Of a stretch of DNA of 64,000 nt, positions 18,316-27,387 are shown piece after piece (position 1 is the stretch's first letter; each line of letters begins with the position of its first letter). Below the pieces are notes generated by a model. The model did no database searches. It was not told the DNA's origin and saw only the letters and a list, made by a program, of their open reading frames with translations. This DNA comes from Poriferisodalis sp965215815 (GTDB lineage: Bacteria; Actinomycetota; Acidimicrobiia; Acidimicrobiales; Poriferisodalaceae). The stretch is taken from the NCBI RefSeq assembly GCF_965215815.1, contig NZ_CBDCEO010000012.1:496001-560000 (forward strand). The letters are read 5' to 3'. Both the position numbers and the translations under genes were made by a program.

Positions 18316-19179
18316 CGATGGCGGCCCTGCGGTGCCCCAGCGATCGGACAGCTCCGGGGTGCGCAGCCAGGTTTGCGGCACCCAGGTGGCCTCGTCGATC
18401 TGCTGTACCTCGGCGGTGACCTCGGGAACCGTGCCCGCAGGATCCACGAAGTAGCCGAACGCGTTGTTGCCCGGCCCGTGGCGACCGGGGCCCCAGCCGA
18501 CGGTGTGTCCCGCTCGGGCAAGGCGGCCGAGCGACGACATGTACGCGTCAAGCGAGGGGACCTCGTACGCGACGTGATTGAGGGACGCCCACTCGGCCCG
18601 GTTGAAGGCAACGGAGTGATGGTCGGCGTTACAGCGCAGGAACACCATCTGGCGTTCGCTCCAGTCGCTCACCCTGAAACCCAGCACCTCGCACCACCAG
18701 TCGCAGAGCGCCTCGATGTCGGCGGTGTTGAGCACTACGTGGGCGATCTTGGTCGGTGTGGCATCGGCCTGCAGTGCCGCTGCGGCCTCGGTGCACGCCG
18801 ACAGCTCGACGACCCGGCTTTCGGGGTCTGCGATGCGGAATCCGTAGCCCTCGCCGGGTCGGTCCAGCGCGGCAGGCTCGCTGAGCAGCGTCACGCCGCG
18901 GTCCGCCAGCGCGGTCGCCGCGGCGTCGACAGACCGATTGTCGGCGAGACCGAAGCTGATGTGGTCGATGCCGTTGCGGTCGGCTCGATGCAGCTCCAGC
19001 ACATGGTGTTCGTCGCCCGTGGCGCGCAGCACCGTGGTGTGGGCATCGGAATCGCCCAGCTTCCGCAGCCCCCATGGGCCGGCGTAATAGTCGACGCATT
19101 CGTCGAATGCGCTGCAGCGCACCGCGATGTGCCGCAGGTGGGTGACCGCCCATTCAGGCTGGCTGGAGCCGACGCTCAT
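18277..19179 (-). CDS. Two-module VOC-superfamily protein, extradiol dioxygenase-like
   Basis: 300 residues forming two vicinal-oxygen-chelate modules: LRHIAVRC starts the first and AHVVLNT the second, with HHSVAF and VPEVTAEV near the end supplying the remaining likely metal ligands. This layout is that of type I extradiol ring-cleavage dioxygenases (2,3-dihydroxybiphenyl 1,2-dioxygenase fold), although isomerases and hydratases share it. It is the last gene of the operon that begins at 28488, and its ATG overlaps the stop of the molybdopterin subunit by 4 bp. In context, a ring-opening or final oxidative step is plausible. Family secure, substrate unknown. Confidence 0.82.
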   Translation of the reverse strand: MSVGSSQPEWAVTHLRHIAVRCSAFDECVDYYAGPWGLRKLGDSDAHTTVLRATGDEHHVLELHRADRNGIDHISFGLADNRSVDAAATALADRGVTLLSEPAALDRPGEGYGFRIADPESRVVELSACTEAAAALQADATPTKIAHVVLNTADIEALCDWWCEVLGFRVSDWSERQMVFLRCNADHHSVAFNRAEWASLNHVAYEVPSLDAYMSSLGRLARAGHTVGWGPGRHGPGNNAFGYFVDPAGTVPEVTAEVQQIDEATWVPQTWLRTPELSDRWGTAGPPSAEIRQHMAGSPE

Positions 19180-21599
19180 GGGGTGTCCCGGGCGGCATCG
19201 AGCGCGGCGAGGACGGTCTCACCGGTCAGGGGCATTGAGGTCACGCGCACCCCGGTCGCATCGGCAACGGCATTCGCGATGGCCGATGCCACGGGCAGCA
19301 TCGCTCCTTCACCGAGGCCCTTCGATCCGAAGGGGCCTGGTCCGTGTCCCTGCTCCTGGGTGATCGAGATGAACTCCTCCGGCAGGTCGCTGGACCGGGG
19401 CACGCGGTAGTCGACGAGCCGGCCGTTGGCGAGCACCGGGCCGTCGAAGCGCATGGTTTCGAACAAGGCGCCGCCGAGACCCATGATCGCGGCACCCTCG
19501 TCCTGACCACGACAGGCTCCTTCGTGCAGCACGGTCCCGGCATCGCCGGAGACGACCAGGCGGTGCACGGTCACCATTCCGGTGTCGGCGTCCACCGAAA
19601 CCTCCGCAGCCCCCCAGCCGTACTCCCACGACACGCACGGTGATTCCAACGGGGCCCGGCTGTCGCTGGGGGCCTTGAAGAAGCCTTCACCGGTGAACTC
19701 GTATCCGGTCCCGCCGTAGGTGCCCATGACCAGCGGGGCAAGCGGGCGTCGGTCCGGTTCGCTGGAGCCGTCGTGGGATGCGACCAGCACCATGCCGTCG
19801 GTGAAATCAACGCGCTTCACCGGAACCCTCAGCGCTGTGGCTGAGAATTGCAGGATGCGCAGACGGGCGGCCTCGGCCGCCTTCTGCACGGCCTGACCCA
19901 TCACCGAGATGGACGAGGAGGCATTGGTGCCCTGGTCGAACGGGGTGTGATCGGTGTCGAGGTCAGACCAATGGACACGTGATCGGGGTACGTCGAGCAC
20001 TCGTGCCGCGACCTCACGCAATGCTGTCTGGGCGCCCTGGCCCATCTCGACGGTGCCGCATTGCACCCACGCGTCGCCGCTGGTGGCGACCTTGACCCGG
20101 GCCTGCGCAGGCTTGTTGACCCCGCCCGAATCCTTGAAGCCCACCGCCACGCCCCGGCCACGGCCCGCAGGGCGCGCCTGGTCCATGCCGATTCGGTCGG
20201 CCACGAGTTCAAGACCTTCGGTGAGATCGGAGTCCATGGCGGACTCGCCGGGCACGTAGGCCTCGCCCAATCCGATCAGGTTGCGGCGGCGCAGCTCGAC
20301 GGGGTCGATCCCCAGCCGTGCCGCGATCATGTCGATCTGGCTCTCGCAGGCGAAGTTGGCCTGGGTGCCGCCGAAACCCCGGAACGGGCCCGCGGGAGTG
20401 GTGTTCGTGAGCACCGCATCGGTGATCGTGCGGATGTGCTGCCAGCGGTACGGCCCTGCCACCCGGTAGCCCGCCTTCTCTGCGACCAGGGGGCTTGCAT
20501 CGGCGTAGGCACCTGCGTCGAGCAGCACCTCGGCGTCGCGGGCCACGAGCGTGCCGTCGGACATCACGCCAGTCCGCAGCGTCAGGCGTGCGTTGTGCTG
20601 GCGCATGGTCAAGAAGCCCTCGTCCAGCGTGAGGCAGTACCGGACCGGCGCCCCTGCCTTACGTGCCAGCAGCGCCGCTATCGGCTCGGTCTTGCAGCCG
20701 TTCTTGGCACCGAAGCCGCCTCCGAGATAGCTGACCTGCATCCTCACCCGGTGCTCGCCGATGCCCAGCAGGCGAGCCATCTCCTTGCGGACCGGGAACG
20801 GGTTCTGGCAGCTCGACCAGAGTTCGAGGCGGCTGTCGTCGCCGCCGTCGCCGCCGTCGCCGCCGTCGCCACCGTCAACGCCGTCGTCCGCGGCTGGGGC
20901 CGACCAGCGGGGTCCGGACCATCGTGCGACCGCCACGAAGGGCTCAAGATGCAGGTGCTGCTGTCGGCCGTCGAAGCCGAACACGTCGGTGAAGACGTGG
21001 TCGCAGCGATCGAAGACCGCTGGGTCGCCGGTCTCATAACCGAACCGGTAGCAGACGTTCGGCCTGGGCCGGGCGGCACCGCTGGCACCCTGCCCGTAGA
21101 CGGGAGTCATGGCCAGCGGCGCTTCGGGAAACAGCTCTGGCGCGCCGTTGGCCGCAGCGGCGTCGAAGTCGGTCACGGGGGGCAGCGGCTCGTAGTCGAC
21201 CTGCACGAGCGCGAGGGCCCGCGCCGCGTCGAGCTCGGTGTCCGCAGCGATCGCGACCACGGGGTCACCGACGTAGCGCACTCGATCGAGCGCCAAGATC
21301 GGCTGGTCCTTCACGAAGTAGCCGTAGCTGTGCGACGCCACCAGCGGGCCCGTCGCAGGGCGATGCTGCAGGTCGTCGCCGGCCCAGCGTTCGCGAAGCT
21401 CGACGCCGAGCAGATCCCGCCGTGTCAAGACGGCCCGAACGCCCGATGCCTGCTCGGCCTCGACCGTGTCGATGCGGGTGACCAGCGCATGCGGATGGGG
21501 CGAGCGCAGCACCTTGGCGTGCAGCATGCCGCCGAGTGCGACATCGACTGCGTACGCGGCGGTGCCGGAAACCTTCGCCGCAGCGTCCGAGCGCGTCAT
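19176..21599 (-). CDS. Molybdopterin-binding subunit of xanthine dehydrogenase-family hydroxylase
   Basis: 807 residues from ATG 21599, which overlaps the upstream FAD/Fe-S subunit by 4 bp (ATGA); the frame remains open upstream but that sequence is antisense to nothing recognisable and lacks family resemblance. Present are VSGTAAYAVDV at the start, GGGFGAKNG, GPFRGFGGTQANFACES, MGQGAQTALREVAARVLD and the C-terminal GLGEGA containing the catalytic glutamate. Such subunits hydroxylate aromatic heterocycles or aldehydes at a C-H next to N or O using water. Around residues 237-254 there is a Gly/Asp run encoded by a GCCGTC-type microsatellite. With the adjacent fused subunit it forms a two-gene enzyme. 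Confidence 0.92.
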   Translation of the reverse strand: MTRSDAAAKVSGTAAYAVDVALGGMLHAKVLRSPHPHALVTRIDTVEAEQASGVRAVLTRRDLLGVELRERWAGDDLQHRPATGPLVASHSYGYFVKDQPILALDRVRYVGDPVVAIAADTELDAARALALVQVDYEPLPPVTDFDAAAANGAPELFPEAPLAMTPVYGQGASGAARPRPNVCYRFGYETGDPAVFDRCDHVFTDVFGFDGRQQHLHLEPFVAVARWSGPRWSAPAADDGVDGGDGGDGGDGGDDSRLELWSSCQNPFPVRKEMARLLGIGEHRVRMQVSYLGGGFGAKNGCKTEPIAALLARKAGAPVRYCLTLDEGFLTMRQHNARLTLRTGVMSDGTLVARDAEVLLDAGAYADASPLVAEKAGYRVAGPYRWQHIRTITDAVLTNTTPAGPFRGFGGTQANFACESQIDMIAARLGIDPVELRRRNLIGLGEAYVPGESAMDSDLTEGLELVADRIGMDQARPAGRGRGVAVGFKDSGGVNKPAQARVKVATSGDAWVQCGTVEMGQGAQTALREVAARVLDVPRSRVHWSDLDTDHTPFDQGTNASSSISVMGQAVQKAAEAARLRILQFSATALRVPVKRVDFTDGMVLVASHDGSSEPDRRPLAPLVMGTYGGTGYEFTGEGFFKAPSDSRAPLESPCVSWEYGWGAAEVSVDADTGMVTVHRLVVSGDAGTVLHEGACRGQDEGAAIMGLGGALFETMRFDGPVLANGRLVDYRVPRSSDLPEEFISITQEQGHGPGPFGSKGLGEGAMLPVASAIANAVADATGVRVTSMPLTGETVLAALDAARDTP
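20835..20888 (-). repeat. Trinucleotide-rich microsatellite encoding a Gly-Asp linker
   Basis: About five imperfect tandem copies of a 9-bp GCCGTCGCC-like unit inside the molybdopterin-subunit gene. It encodes alternating DGG residues in a loop preceding the conserved SCQNPFPVRKE segment. Indels in multiples of 9 would be tolerated. Confidence 0.75.
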
Positions 21600-23056
21600 G
21601 TCGTGCCACCGTGCATCGGCCTGCTGGGGGAGCGCAGCGCGGCTGCGGCAGCTTCGACTGCCTCGATGACCATCAAGTAGCCGGTACAACGACACACGTT
21701 CGAATCGAGCCAGTCGCAGATGGTCGTCCGGTCGGGGTCGGGATGCCGCGCCAGCAGGGCGCTCGCGGTGAGGATCAGGCCGGGCGTGCAGTAGCCGCAC
21801 TGGAAAGCGCTCAGCTCGGCAAATGCTTGCTGGACCGTAGGCAGGGCCGCCGCAGGACCGGCCGACAGGCCGCCAGCCGCTGCCATGTGGCCCGATTCGA
21901 TTGTGAGCACGTCGCGGCCGTCGGATTGCCACGCGAACGTGGAACACGAGGCGGTGGGTTCGCCGTCGACGAGCACGGTGCAGGCACCGCAGACGGCCTG
22001 ATCACATCCGACGCGAGTGCCCCCCAAGCCAGCACGTGACCGGATGGTGTCAACCAGCATCTCCGAGGGCGGGGTCGACGCGCTGAACGGATCCCCATTG
22101 AGCCGCAGCTCGATGTCCACTGAGTCGTCCGACAGGGATTCTGCAGGTTGCCCGGCTGCTGCGATGACTTCGCTGCGCGAGGCATCGGGCGGGTACGCGC
22201 CGTCGCTGCTAAGGCCGCCCCCATTCACCGCACCTGCTGTATGGAGCTCCAGGCAACGGCCGGCAAGCACGTCAATGACACGGCGCCGGTAGGCAGCCGA
22301 AGCGAAGACGTCATCGGTCGGGTCGGGCAGCGCGCCAAGCGCAGCGCGTGCGGCAGCGGTGTTCGCAGCGCCGTCGGGGAGCACCTCGACGGTGGGATAG
22401 GCGCAACCGATCGCTATGTGGTCGTCGCCGACAGCCACAGAGGCGACCGGCTTCAGCGATCGGTCATACACGACACGGCCGGCAAGCGGCACCTCGCAGC
22501 CGACGAGCAGGCGATCGCGTGGCCGGTCCGCGACGGCACAGCGTCGCTCGGAGCCATCGGGCTCCATGAAGATCAACTCGGCTCCCGCGGCAGCCAGGAT
22601 CGGTGCGGCGTCGTAGCCAGAGTCGAACGCCATGAGGTTGCCCCCCAGCGTGCCGGTGGATCGGATGCGCACGTTGCCGATGGTCCGCCACGCATCAGCG
22701 AGGTCCGGCCGCACCGTCCGTACGAGCGGATCAGTTTCGATCCGGGCGTGGGTGACGGCCGCGCCCATGAACAGCACACCTTGGTCCAGTGAGATCTCGT
22801 CGAGCACCTCCAGCCCGCTGGGAGAACCTCGCCCGGGCTTGCACAGCGGAACGAGGGCAGGTGCCGCTTCGCCATTGCGAAGCCGCTGGGCAACGTCGAT
22901 CCCGCCCGCGTGCGCCCATGCACCGGCGGCGATCATCGAAGCGGCGTCCGCCAGCGAGCCAGGTCGGTACAACGCGAACGGCTCGATGCCCAGGTGGCTT
23001 CGCGAGATCAACCCGTCCGGTGCCGCGAGCTGCGGGGGGTCGGTTTCGATGCTCAT
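21596..23056 (-). CDS. Fused FAD-binding and 2Fe-2S subunit of a molybdenum hydroxylase
   Basis: 486 residues. The N-terminal ~300 are a CoxM/XdhB-type FAD domain (HAGGIDVAQRL, IGNVRIRSTGTLGGNLM), and the C-terminal ~170 are a CoxS/XdhC-type domain with both [2Fe-2S] clusters: plant-type (GCDQAVCGACTVLVDG) and helical (QCGYCTPG ... CRCTGY). The order FAD-then-FeS is the reverse of the FeS-FAD order of eukaryotic xanthine dehydrogenase and bacterial XdhA. It delivers electrons from the molybdenum subunit to its acceptor. ATG 23056; 25 bp after the ThDP-enzyme stop. Confidence 0.92.
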   Translation of the reverse strand: MSIETDPPQLAAPDGLISRSHLGIEPFALYRPGSLADAASMIAAGAWAHAGGIDVAQRLRNGEAAPALVPLCKPGRGSPSGLEVLDEISLDQGVLFMGAAVTHARIETDPLVRTVRPDLADAWRTIGNVRIRSTGTLGGNLMAFDSGYDAAPILAAAGAELIFMEPDGSERRCAVADRPRDRLLVGCEVPLAGRVVYDRSLKPVASVAVGDDHIAIGCAYPTVEVLPDGAANTAAARAALGALPDPTDDVFASAAYRRRVIDVLAGRCLELHTAGAVNGGGLSSDGAYPPDASRSEVIAAAGQPAESLSDDSVDIELRLNGDPFSASTPPSEMLVDTIRSRAGLGGTRVGCDQAVCGACTVLVDGEPTASCSTFAWQSDGRDVLTIESGHMAAAGGLSAGPAAALPTVQQAFAELSAFQCGYCTPGLILTASALLARHPDPDRTTICDWLDSNVCRCTGYLMVIEAVEAAAAALRSPSRPMHGGTT

Positions 23057-23081
23057 GTCCGGACGCCGCTCATGTCTGGAC

Positions 23082-24812
23082 TCATGGCCCGGCTGTCGGC
23101 GGCATCTCGACGGGTGGCACGAATGGCACGGGCATGGGTCCGAGCGCCTCGCAGTCCACCCGGATCATCTGCGGGCATCTCGCAGCAGCCGCGGTTTCGA
23201 ACGCGCTGGCGAACTCCTCGGGTGTCGACACATTGAAGTAACCGAAGTCGAACGCAGCCGCTGTCGCGGCCAGATCCGGGGTGAACAGGTCCACCCCGGA
23301 GCGGCGACCGAGGTGCCGGTCCTGCGTGTTGCGCAGCACCCCGTAGCCGCCGTCGTCGAAGACCACGACGGTGACGGGCAGCTGCTCTTGGGCCAGTGTG
23401 GCCAGCTCGCCGAGTTGGGGGACGAGACCCCCGTCGCCCACCATCACCATGGTTGGCACATCGGCACGGGCCACTGCGGCGCCGATCGACATCCCCACAG
23501 CCTGTCCAATGCCCCCTCCCCGGGGAACCACGTTCGTGGAGGGGTCGATCACGGGCAGCAGGCGATTGCCCCAGGAGCTGTTGGGAATCGTGATGTCGCG
23601 CACGCGGGGCGACCGGTCGCCGAGCACATCCGCCATGATGTCGCAGATCGCCGCATACGGCCCGATGTCGTGCCGCAGCTGGGCCCGGCACTGCTCGCGT
23701 GCGGCAGAAATCCTCCCGTGCCACTGGGGATGGCAAGCACTCTGACGACCCGCAAGCCGGTCCACGAGCGAGGCGACCACGGTGCATGCGTCGCCCACGA
23801 TCCCGACCTCTGCGGGGTAGACGCGACCGATTGCTGCAGGGTCGATGTCGATCTGGATGTGCGCCGAAGGCAAGGCGAGCCGGTAGCTGCTGGTCTCATT
23901 CGAGCGGAAGTGCGTACCGACCGAGATGAGCAGATCGGCGTTGGCGAGCAGCTCGGCTCCTGTTGAAGACGCTGCGAAGTTGCCGATGACCCGGTCGTCG
24001 GTCTCGGGCACGACGCCGCGCCCCGCATTGGAGGTGAACAGGCCAGCACCCACCCAGTCCAGCAGTTCGTCGATCGGGCCGCTGCAATCGATGGCGCCGC
24101 CTCCTGCCCACACCAAGGGTCGCTCCGCTGCGGCGATGAGCTCAGCAGCCCGCTCCAGCGCTGCTTCGTCGGGTTCGGGCGCGACACCAAGGCTCGTCGA
24201 GTCATGATGCGCAGCTGCGCCACTGGAGCCGCTGACAAGTGCGGCTGCTTCGATGGGCTCGGGCCCACCGCCGGTGTTGTCCAAGCCAAGACTCGTGGGA
24301 GCGTCTTCGGGGAGATGGTTCCAGAGGGCTGGCTCGGTGTATTGCAGATCGATCGGCCACTCCAGGCTGACCGGTCCACGCGGATGGGTGCCCAGCCGTC
24401 GGGCTGCGTGGGCGAAGTCGGCCGACGGTGTCACCCCGACCGTCGTCGCCCATACCGAGCACGATCGCAACATTCCGAGCTGATTGCGTGTCTCGTGAAT
24501 GACGCCGCGTCCCGCGCCGAGATGCTCGCTGGGAATCTGACCGGTGACGTGCAGCACCGGCGACCCAGCCGTGAGCGCCTCCACCAATGCCCCGGCCGCA
24601 TTCGCTGCGCCGGTTCCCGTCGAGGTCACCGCGCAGCCGGGCGTGCCGCGGACCCGGGCGTAGCCGTCGGCTGCGTTCACAGCGGCTGCCTCACTGCGGG
24701 TAGGCACCCATCGCAGACGGTGCGCCAGCGCATCGACGAGGGGGAGATTGTGGACGCTCACCACACCGAAGGCAGTATCGATGCCGAGCGACCCCAGCAC
24801 CTCGACGAGCAA
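23082..24812 (-). CDS. ThDP-dependent enzyme (acetolactate synthase/benzoylformate decarboxylase type)
   Basis: 576 residues with the three ThDP-enzyme domains: N-terminal PYR domain (TRSEAAAVNAADGYAR with the conserved Glu), a central domain (RPLVWAGGGAI, ISVGTHF), and the PP domain with GDGG followed ~25 residues later by VVFDDGGYG. It may decarboxylate a 2-oxo acid or ligate an aldehyde. The only in-frame start is TTG 24812, which omits the RTGGD segment that normally precedes LLVEVLGSLG. That segment is encoded in frame upstream, and an ATG at 24844 overlaps the SDR stop in the style of this operon but is one base out of frame, so a one-base error or mutation at the 5' end is likely. Confidence 0.85.
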   Translation of the reverse strand: MLVEVLGSLGIDTAFGVVSVHNLPLVDALAHRLRWVPTRSEAAAVNAADGYARVRGTPGCAVTSTGTGAANAAGALVEALTAGSPVLHVTGQIPSEHLGAGRGVIHETRNQLGMLRSCSVWATTVGVTPSADFAHAARRLGTHPRGPVSLEWPIDLQYTEPALWNHLPEDAPTSLGLDNTGGGPEPIEAAALVSGSSGAAAHHDSTSLGVAPEPDEAALERAAELIAAAERPLVWAGGGAIDCSGPIDELLDWVGAGLFTSNAGRGVVPETDDRVIGNFAASSTGAELLANADLLISVGTHFRSNETSSYRLALPSAHIQIDIDPAAIGRVYPAEVGIVGDACTVVASLVDRLAGRQSACHPQWHGRISAAREQCRAQLRHDIGPYAAICDIMADVLGDRSPRVRDITIPNSSWGNRLLPVIDPSTNVVPRGGGIGQAVGMSIGAAVARADVPTMVMVGDGGLVPQLGELATLAQEQLPVTVVVFDDGGYGVLRNTQDRHLGRRSGVDLFTPDLAATAAAFDFGYFNVSTPEEFASAFETAAAARCPQMIRVDCEALGPMPVPFVPPVEMPPTAGP

Positions 24813-24840
24813 GTCGCCGCCGGTTCTGGCTGGGCTGCGC

Positions 24841-25590
24841 TCATGGCATCACGAACCCGCCGTCGACAACGATCGTCTGTCCGGTGATGTAGGCCGCAGC
24901 ATCCGAGAGCAGGAATGTCACAGTGCCGGTCACATCACCGGGCTGCTGTGGCCGGCTGATCGCTCGATTCTCTGCGTACAGAGCGTGCCGCTCGACGGGG
25001 ATCTGCTCCGACGAGGGCCCCTCGACGAGACCGGGCGCCACAGCGTTGACGGTGATGCCGTGGTCGCCCAGCTCGCGTGCCATTGCCCGCGTCAGGGCAA
25101 TCAGCGCGCCCTTCGAGGCGATGTAGTGCGACAGGCGCGGCGAGCCGTACAGCGCCGCATCCGAGGCAATGTTGACGATCCGGCCAGCGCCCGCAGCCAG
25201 CAGCTGCGGGGCCAGCGCCCGGCTTACCAGCCACGGCCCCCGGGCGTTGGTTGCCTGGATCCGGTCCCATTCGTCGGGCGTGATCTCCCAGAACGTCTTG
25301 CCGCCGACGGCGTCGGCCAGCCCGGCATTGTTCACGACGCCCCAGATGGGCCCGCTGGAGCCGAGACGTTCGGCCAGCGCTGCAACCGAGGCTTCATCGC
25401 TCACATCGGTGGGGACGAACTCGGCGACACCACCGCTGGCCCGGATCTCGCTGACAACGCGCTCGCCGCGTTCGGGATACAGCTCGGCCACGATGACCGA
25501 CCCGCCTTGCGAAGCGATCGCATGGGCCGTCGCTTCGCCGAGCCCGCGCCCGGCGCCGGTGACGACGACACGGCGACCGTGCAGGCTCAT
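24841..25590 (-). CDS. Classical SDR oxidoreductase
   Basis: 249 residues: TGAGRGLGE nucleotide motif at 11-19, NNAG, catalytic Ser in NIASDAA, YIASK, and the C-terminal PEX motif VAPGLVEGPSS plus ITGQTIVVDGGF. Typical FabG-like length. It follows the cupin gene in the catabolic operon by 24 bp and would oxidise or reduce a hydroxyl/ketone intermediate. The stop overlaps an out-of-frame ATG for the ThDP enzyme. Confidence 0.9.
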   Translation of the reverse strand: MSLHGRRVVVTGAGRGLGEATAHAIASQGGSVIVAELYPERGERVVSEIRASGGVAEFVPTDVSDEASVAALAERLGSSGPIWGVVNNAGLADAVGGKTFWEITPDEWDRIQATNARGPWLVSRALAPQLLAAGAGRIVNIASDAALYGSPRLSHYIASKGALIALTRAMARELGDHGITVNAVAPGLVEGPSSEQIPVERHALYAENRAISRPQQPGDVTGTVTFLLSDAAAYITGQTIVVDGGFVMP

Positions 25591-25614
25591 GGTCGAGCCG
25601 GTCGAGTAGGGGGC

Positions 25615-26157
25615 TCAGTCCCGCGTGATCCCCGCCATGGGGGAGTGCGGGGGGTACGTGGGCAGCAGCGGCTTCGAGGCGCCGAGCATCACCACGAACA
25701 GGGCTTCGGTCTCGCCGACATTGCGCAGAGAACGGGCCTGGCCTGCAGGGATCTTCATCAGGTCGCGGTACCCAAGCAGGCGGCTGGCGGACTCGTCTCC
25801 GTCATGGATCGTGATCTCGAGCTCGCCTTCGAGCACGAAGAATGCCTCCTCCACGTCATGGTGCGTGTGCTCGGGGCCTTCGGCTCCTCGCGGCAGCAGC
25901 ATGTTGGAGAACGTGAAGTGCTCAGCGGCCAGCGCCCGCTCGTCGCCCTCATGATTGCCGGTGCCGCCCGAGCCGATGTATCGGATCTGGGCGCGCCGGT
26001 ACTGCGGACCCGCCTTCGTCTGGAAGGCCAAGGCGTCCCAGTCTTCGCGCCGGGTGTCGCGCATGGCGCACATGGAGTCGATGCGCGCCTCGATGCCCCT
26101 TGATTCGGGGTGTGACGTATCGGTTGCTTCGATCCGGTCGGCGGCGGTCTGGCTCAT
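25615..26157 (-). CDS. Cupin-domain protein
   Basis: 180 residues with a single cupin: motif 1 is GPEHTHHDVEEAFFVLEGELEI (two His and a Glu as likely metal ligands), and motif 2 lies around LMKIPAGQARSLRNVG. An N-terminal extension of ~70 residues has no recognised domain. Cupins in catabolic operons act as small dioxygenases, isomerases or sensors. It lies 50 bp after the Rieske gene and is probably co-transcribed. ATG 26157 is the first start of the frame. Confidence 0.82.
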   Translation of the reverse strand: MSQTAADRIEATDTSHPESRGIEARIDSMCAMRDTRREDWDALAFQTKAGPQYRRAQIRYIGSGGTGNHEGDERALAAEHFTFSNMLLPRGAEGPEHTHHDVEEAFFVLEGELEITIHDGDESASRLLGYRDLMKIPAGQARSLRNVGETEALFVVMLGASKPLLPTYPPHSPMAGITRD

Positions 26158-26207
26158 CGTTCGTGTCCTGTGGTCGTCAACGGTTGGCGGCTAGATGCGG
26201 GTCGGCG

Positions 26208-27380
26208 TCAGTCTGCGAGCGCTACGGGTGCCTGGGTCGATTCGGATACCAGCCCGAATCGTTCCCGTTGTGCCTCGAAGGCTGGTTCGAGCGCCCGACG
26301 CAGGTGCACCACGGGGCGGTCGGCTTGAGCGAGATGCTCGTCACGCCGTGCCTCCTCGACGGTGCGCAGGCTTTCGAGCATCTCCTTGTCCTGGTTGAGC
26401 ACATGGAGATGGGTGCCACGAAGGCGAAGCCGGTACAGCGTGCGCCAGATGCGGCGCTCTCGTCCGGCCACCTCCCGGAAGCGTGGGAAGTGCACGAGCG
26501 TCGCAGCGTTGTCGCGCGGCGTCAGGAATCCCAGGATCCGCAGCGGCGGACCCGGCCCTGCACTGGGCGGCAGCGGGATATCGAGACGCACGAAGCTGAG
26601 CGCTCCGGTGTGGATGTCGATCCAGTCGAAGTTGGTGCCCGCCTGGTTGCGCCGGCGGACCTCGAAGCCGTCGTCGTGATCGTCGACAACTACCCGGTCG
26701 TCGGTGATGCCCTCGCCCAGCGTGATCGAGCGTGCATGCAGGAATGGCGCATGCATGAGATCCACGAGATTCTCGAGCGCCAACAGCCAGTTCGCACTCC
26801 ACTCCACGTTCTCTGGAAATGTCGAGTAGCGGCCGTCGGTGAACTCTGCCGGAAGGTCGAGCGGAGCAGGCTCGGCTTCGCCGATCCAGGCCCACATGTA
26901 GCCGGCCTGTTCGACGACTGGGTAGCTCACATTGACCCGCGACCGTTCGGCCAGCGAGCACGCACCCCCCTGTGAGGGCACCGATGTGCACTGTCCGTCG
27001 CCGTCGAAACGCCAGTGGTGATAGCCGCAGCGCAGCTCCCCGCCCACGACATCGCCGATCGAGAGGCGGGCGCCTCGATGCGGGCACAGATCGCCCATCA
27101 GGCGTGGCGTGTCGCTGCCGTCGCGCCACAGCACCAGGTCTTCGCCGAGCAGACGTGTCGCCACGGGTTCATCGGACACCAGATCCGAGGTGCCGAGCAG
27201 GTACCAGCGATCCCGCAGCCCGAGCCTGGGGTCGCCCTTGGACAGCTCGGGCGACGGCAGCCAGGGCGGTGGGCGCCGGGCGATCTGCCGGGTCCCGATG
27301 CCGGTGTACTGCGAGACGCCGGCCCGAGCGCGCCCGACCAACGCCTGAGCAGTCTGTTCCAACGTCGGTCGGGCCGGCAC
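26208..27380 (-). CDS. Rieske non-heme iron oxygenase, alpha subunit
   Basis: 390 residues. The Rieske centre is CPHRGARLS ... CGYHHWRFDGDG (CxH-x17-CxxH) at ~110-140, and the mononuclear iron site is visible in ENLVDLMHAPFLHARS (N..D..H....H). Architecture matches monooxygenase/demethylase members (vanillate demethylase, phthalate dioxygenase type) acting on aromatics. GTG start with GAGG about 8 bp upstream, 7 bp after the LLM stop, so tightly coupled. No dedicated ferredoxin reductase is nearby, so electrons must come from elsewhere. Confidence 0.92.
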   Translation of the reverse strand: MPARPTLEQTAQALVGRARAGVSQYTGIGTRQIARRPPPWLPSPELSKGDPRLGLRDRWYLLGTSDLVSDEPVATRLLGEDLVLWRDGSDTPRLMGDLCPHRGARLSIGDVVGGELRCGYHHWRFDGDGQCTSVPSQGGACSLAERSRVNVSYPVVEQAGYMWAWIGEAEPAPLDLPAEFTDGRYSTFPENVEWSANWLLALENLVDLMHAPFLHARSITLGEGITDDRVVVDDHDDGFEVRRRNQAGTNFDWIDIHTGALSFVRLDIPLPPSAGPGPPLRILGFLTPRDNAATLVHFPRFREVAGRERRIWRTLYRLRLRGTHLHVLNQDKEMLESLRTVEEARRDEHLAQADRPVVHLRRALEPAFEAQRERFGLVSESTQAPVALAD

Positions 27381-27387
27381 CGGTACC

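Noticed and set aside
21600..21947. N-terminal extension of the molybdopterin subunit
   Set aside because: This stretch overlaps the 2Fe-2S coding region and has no resemblance to the family; the ATGA overlap at 21599 fits the operon.
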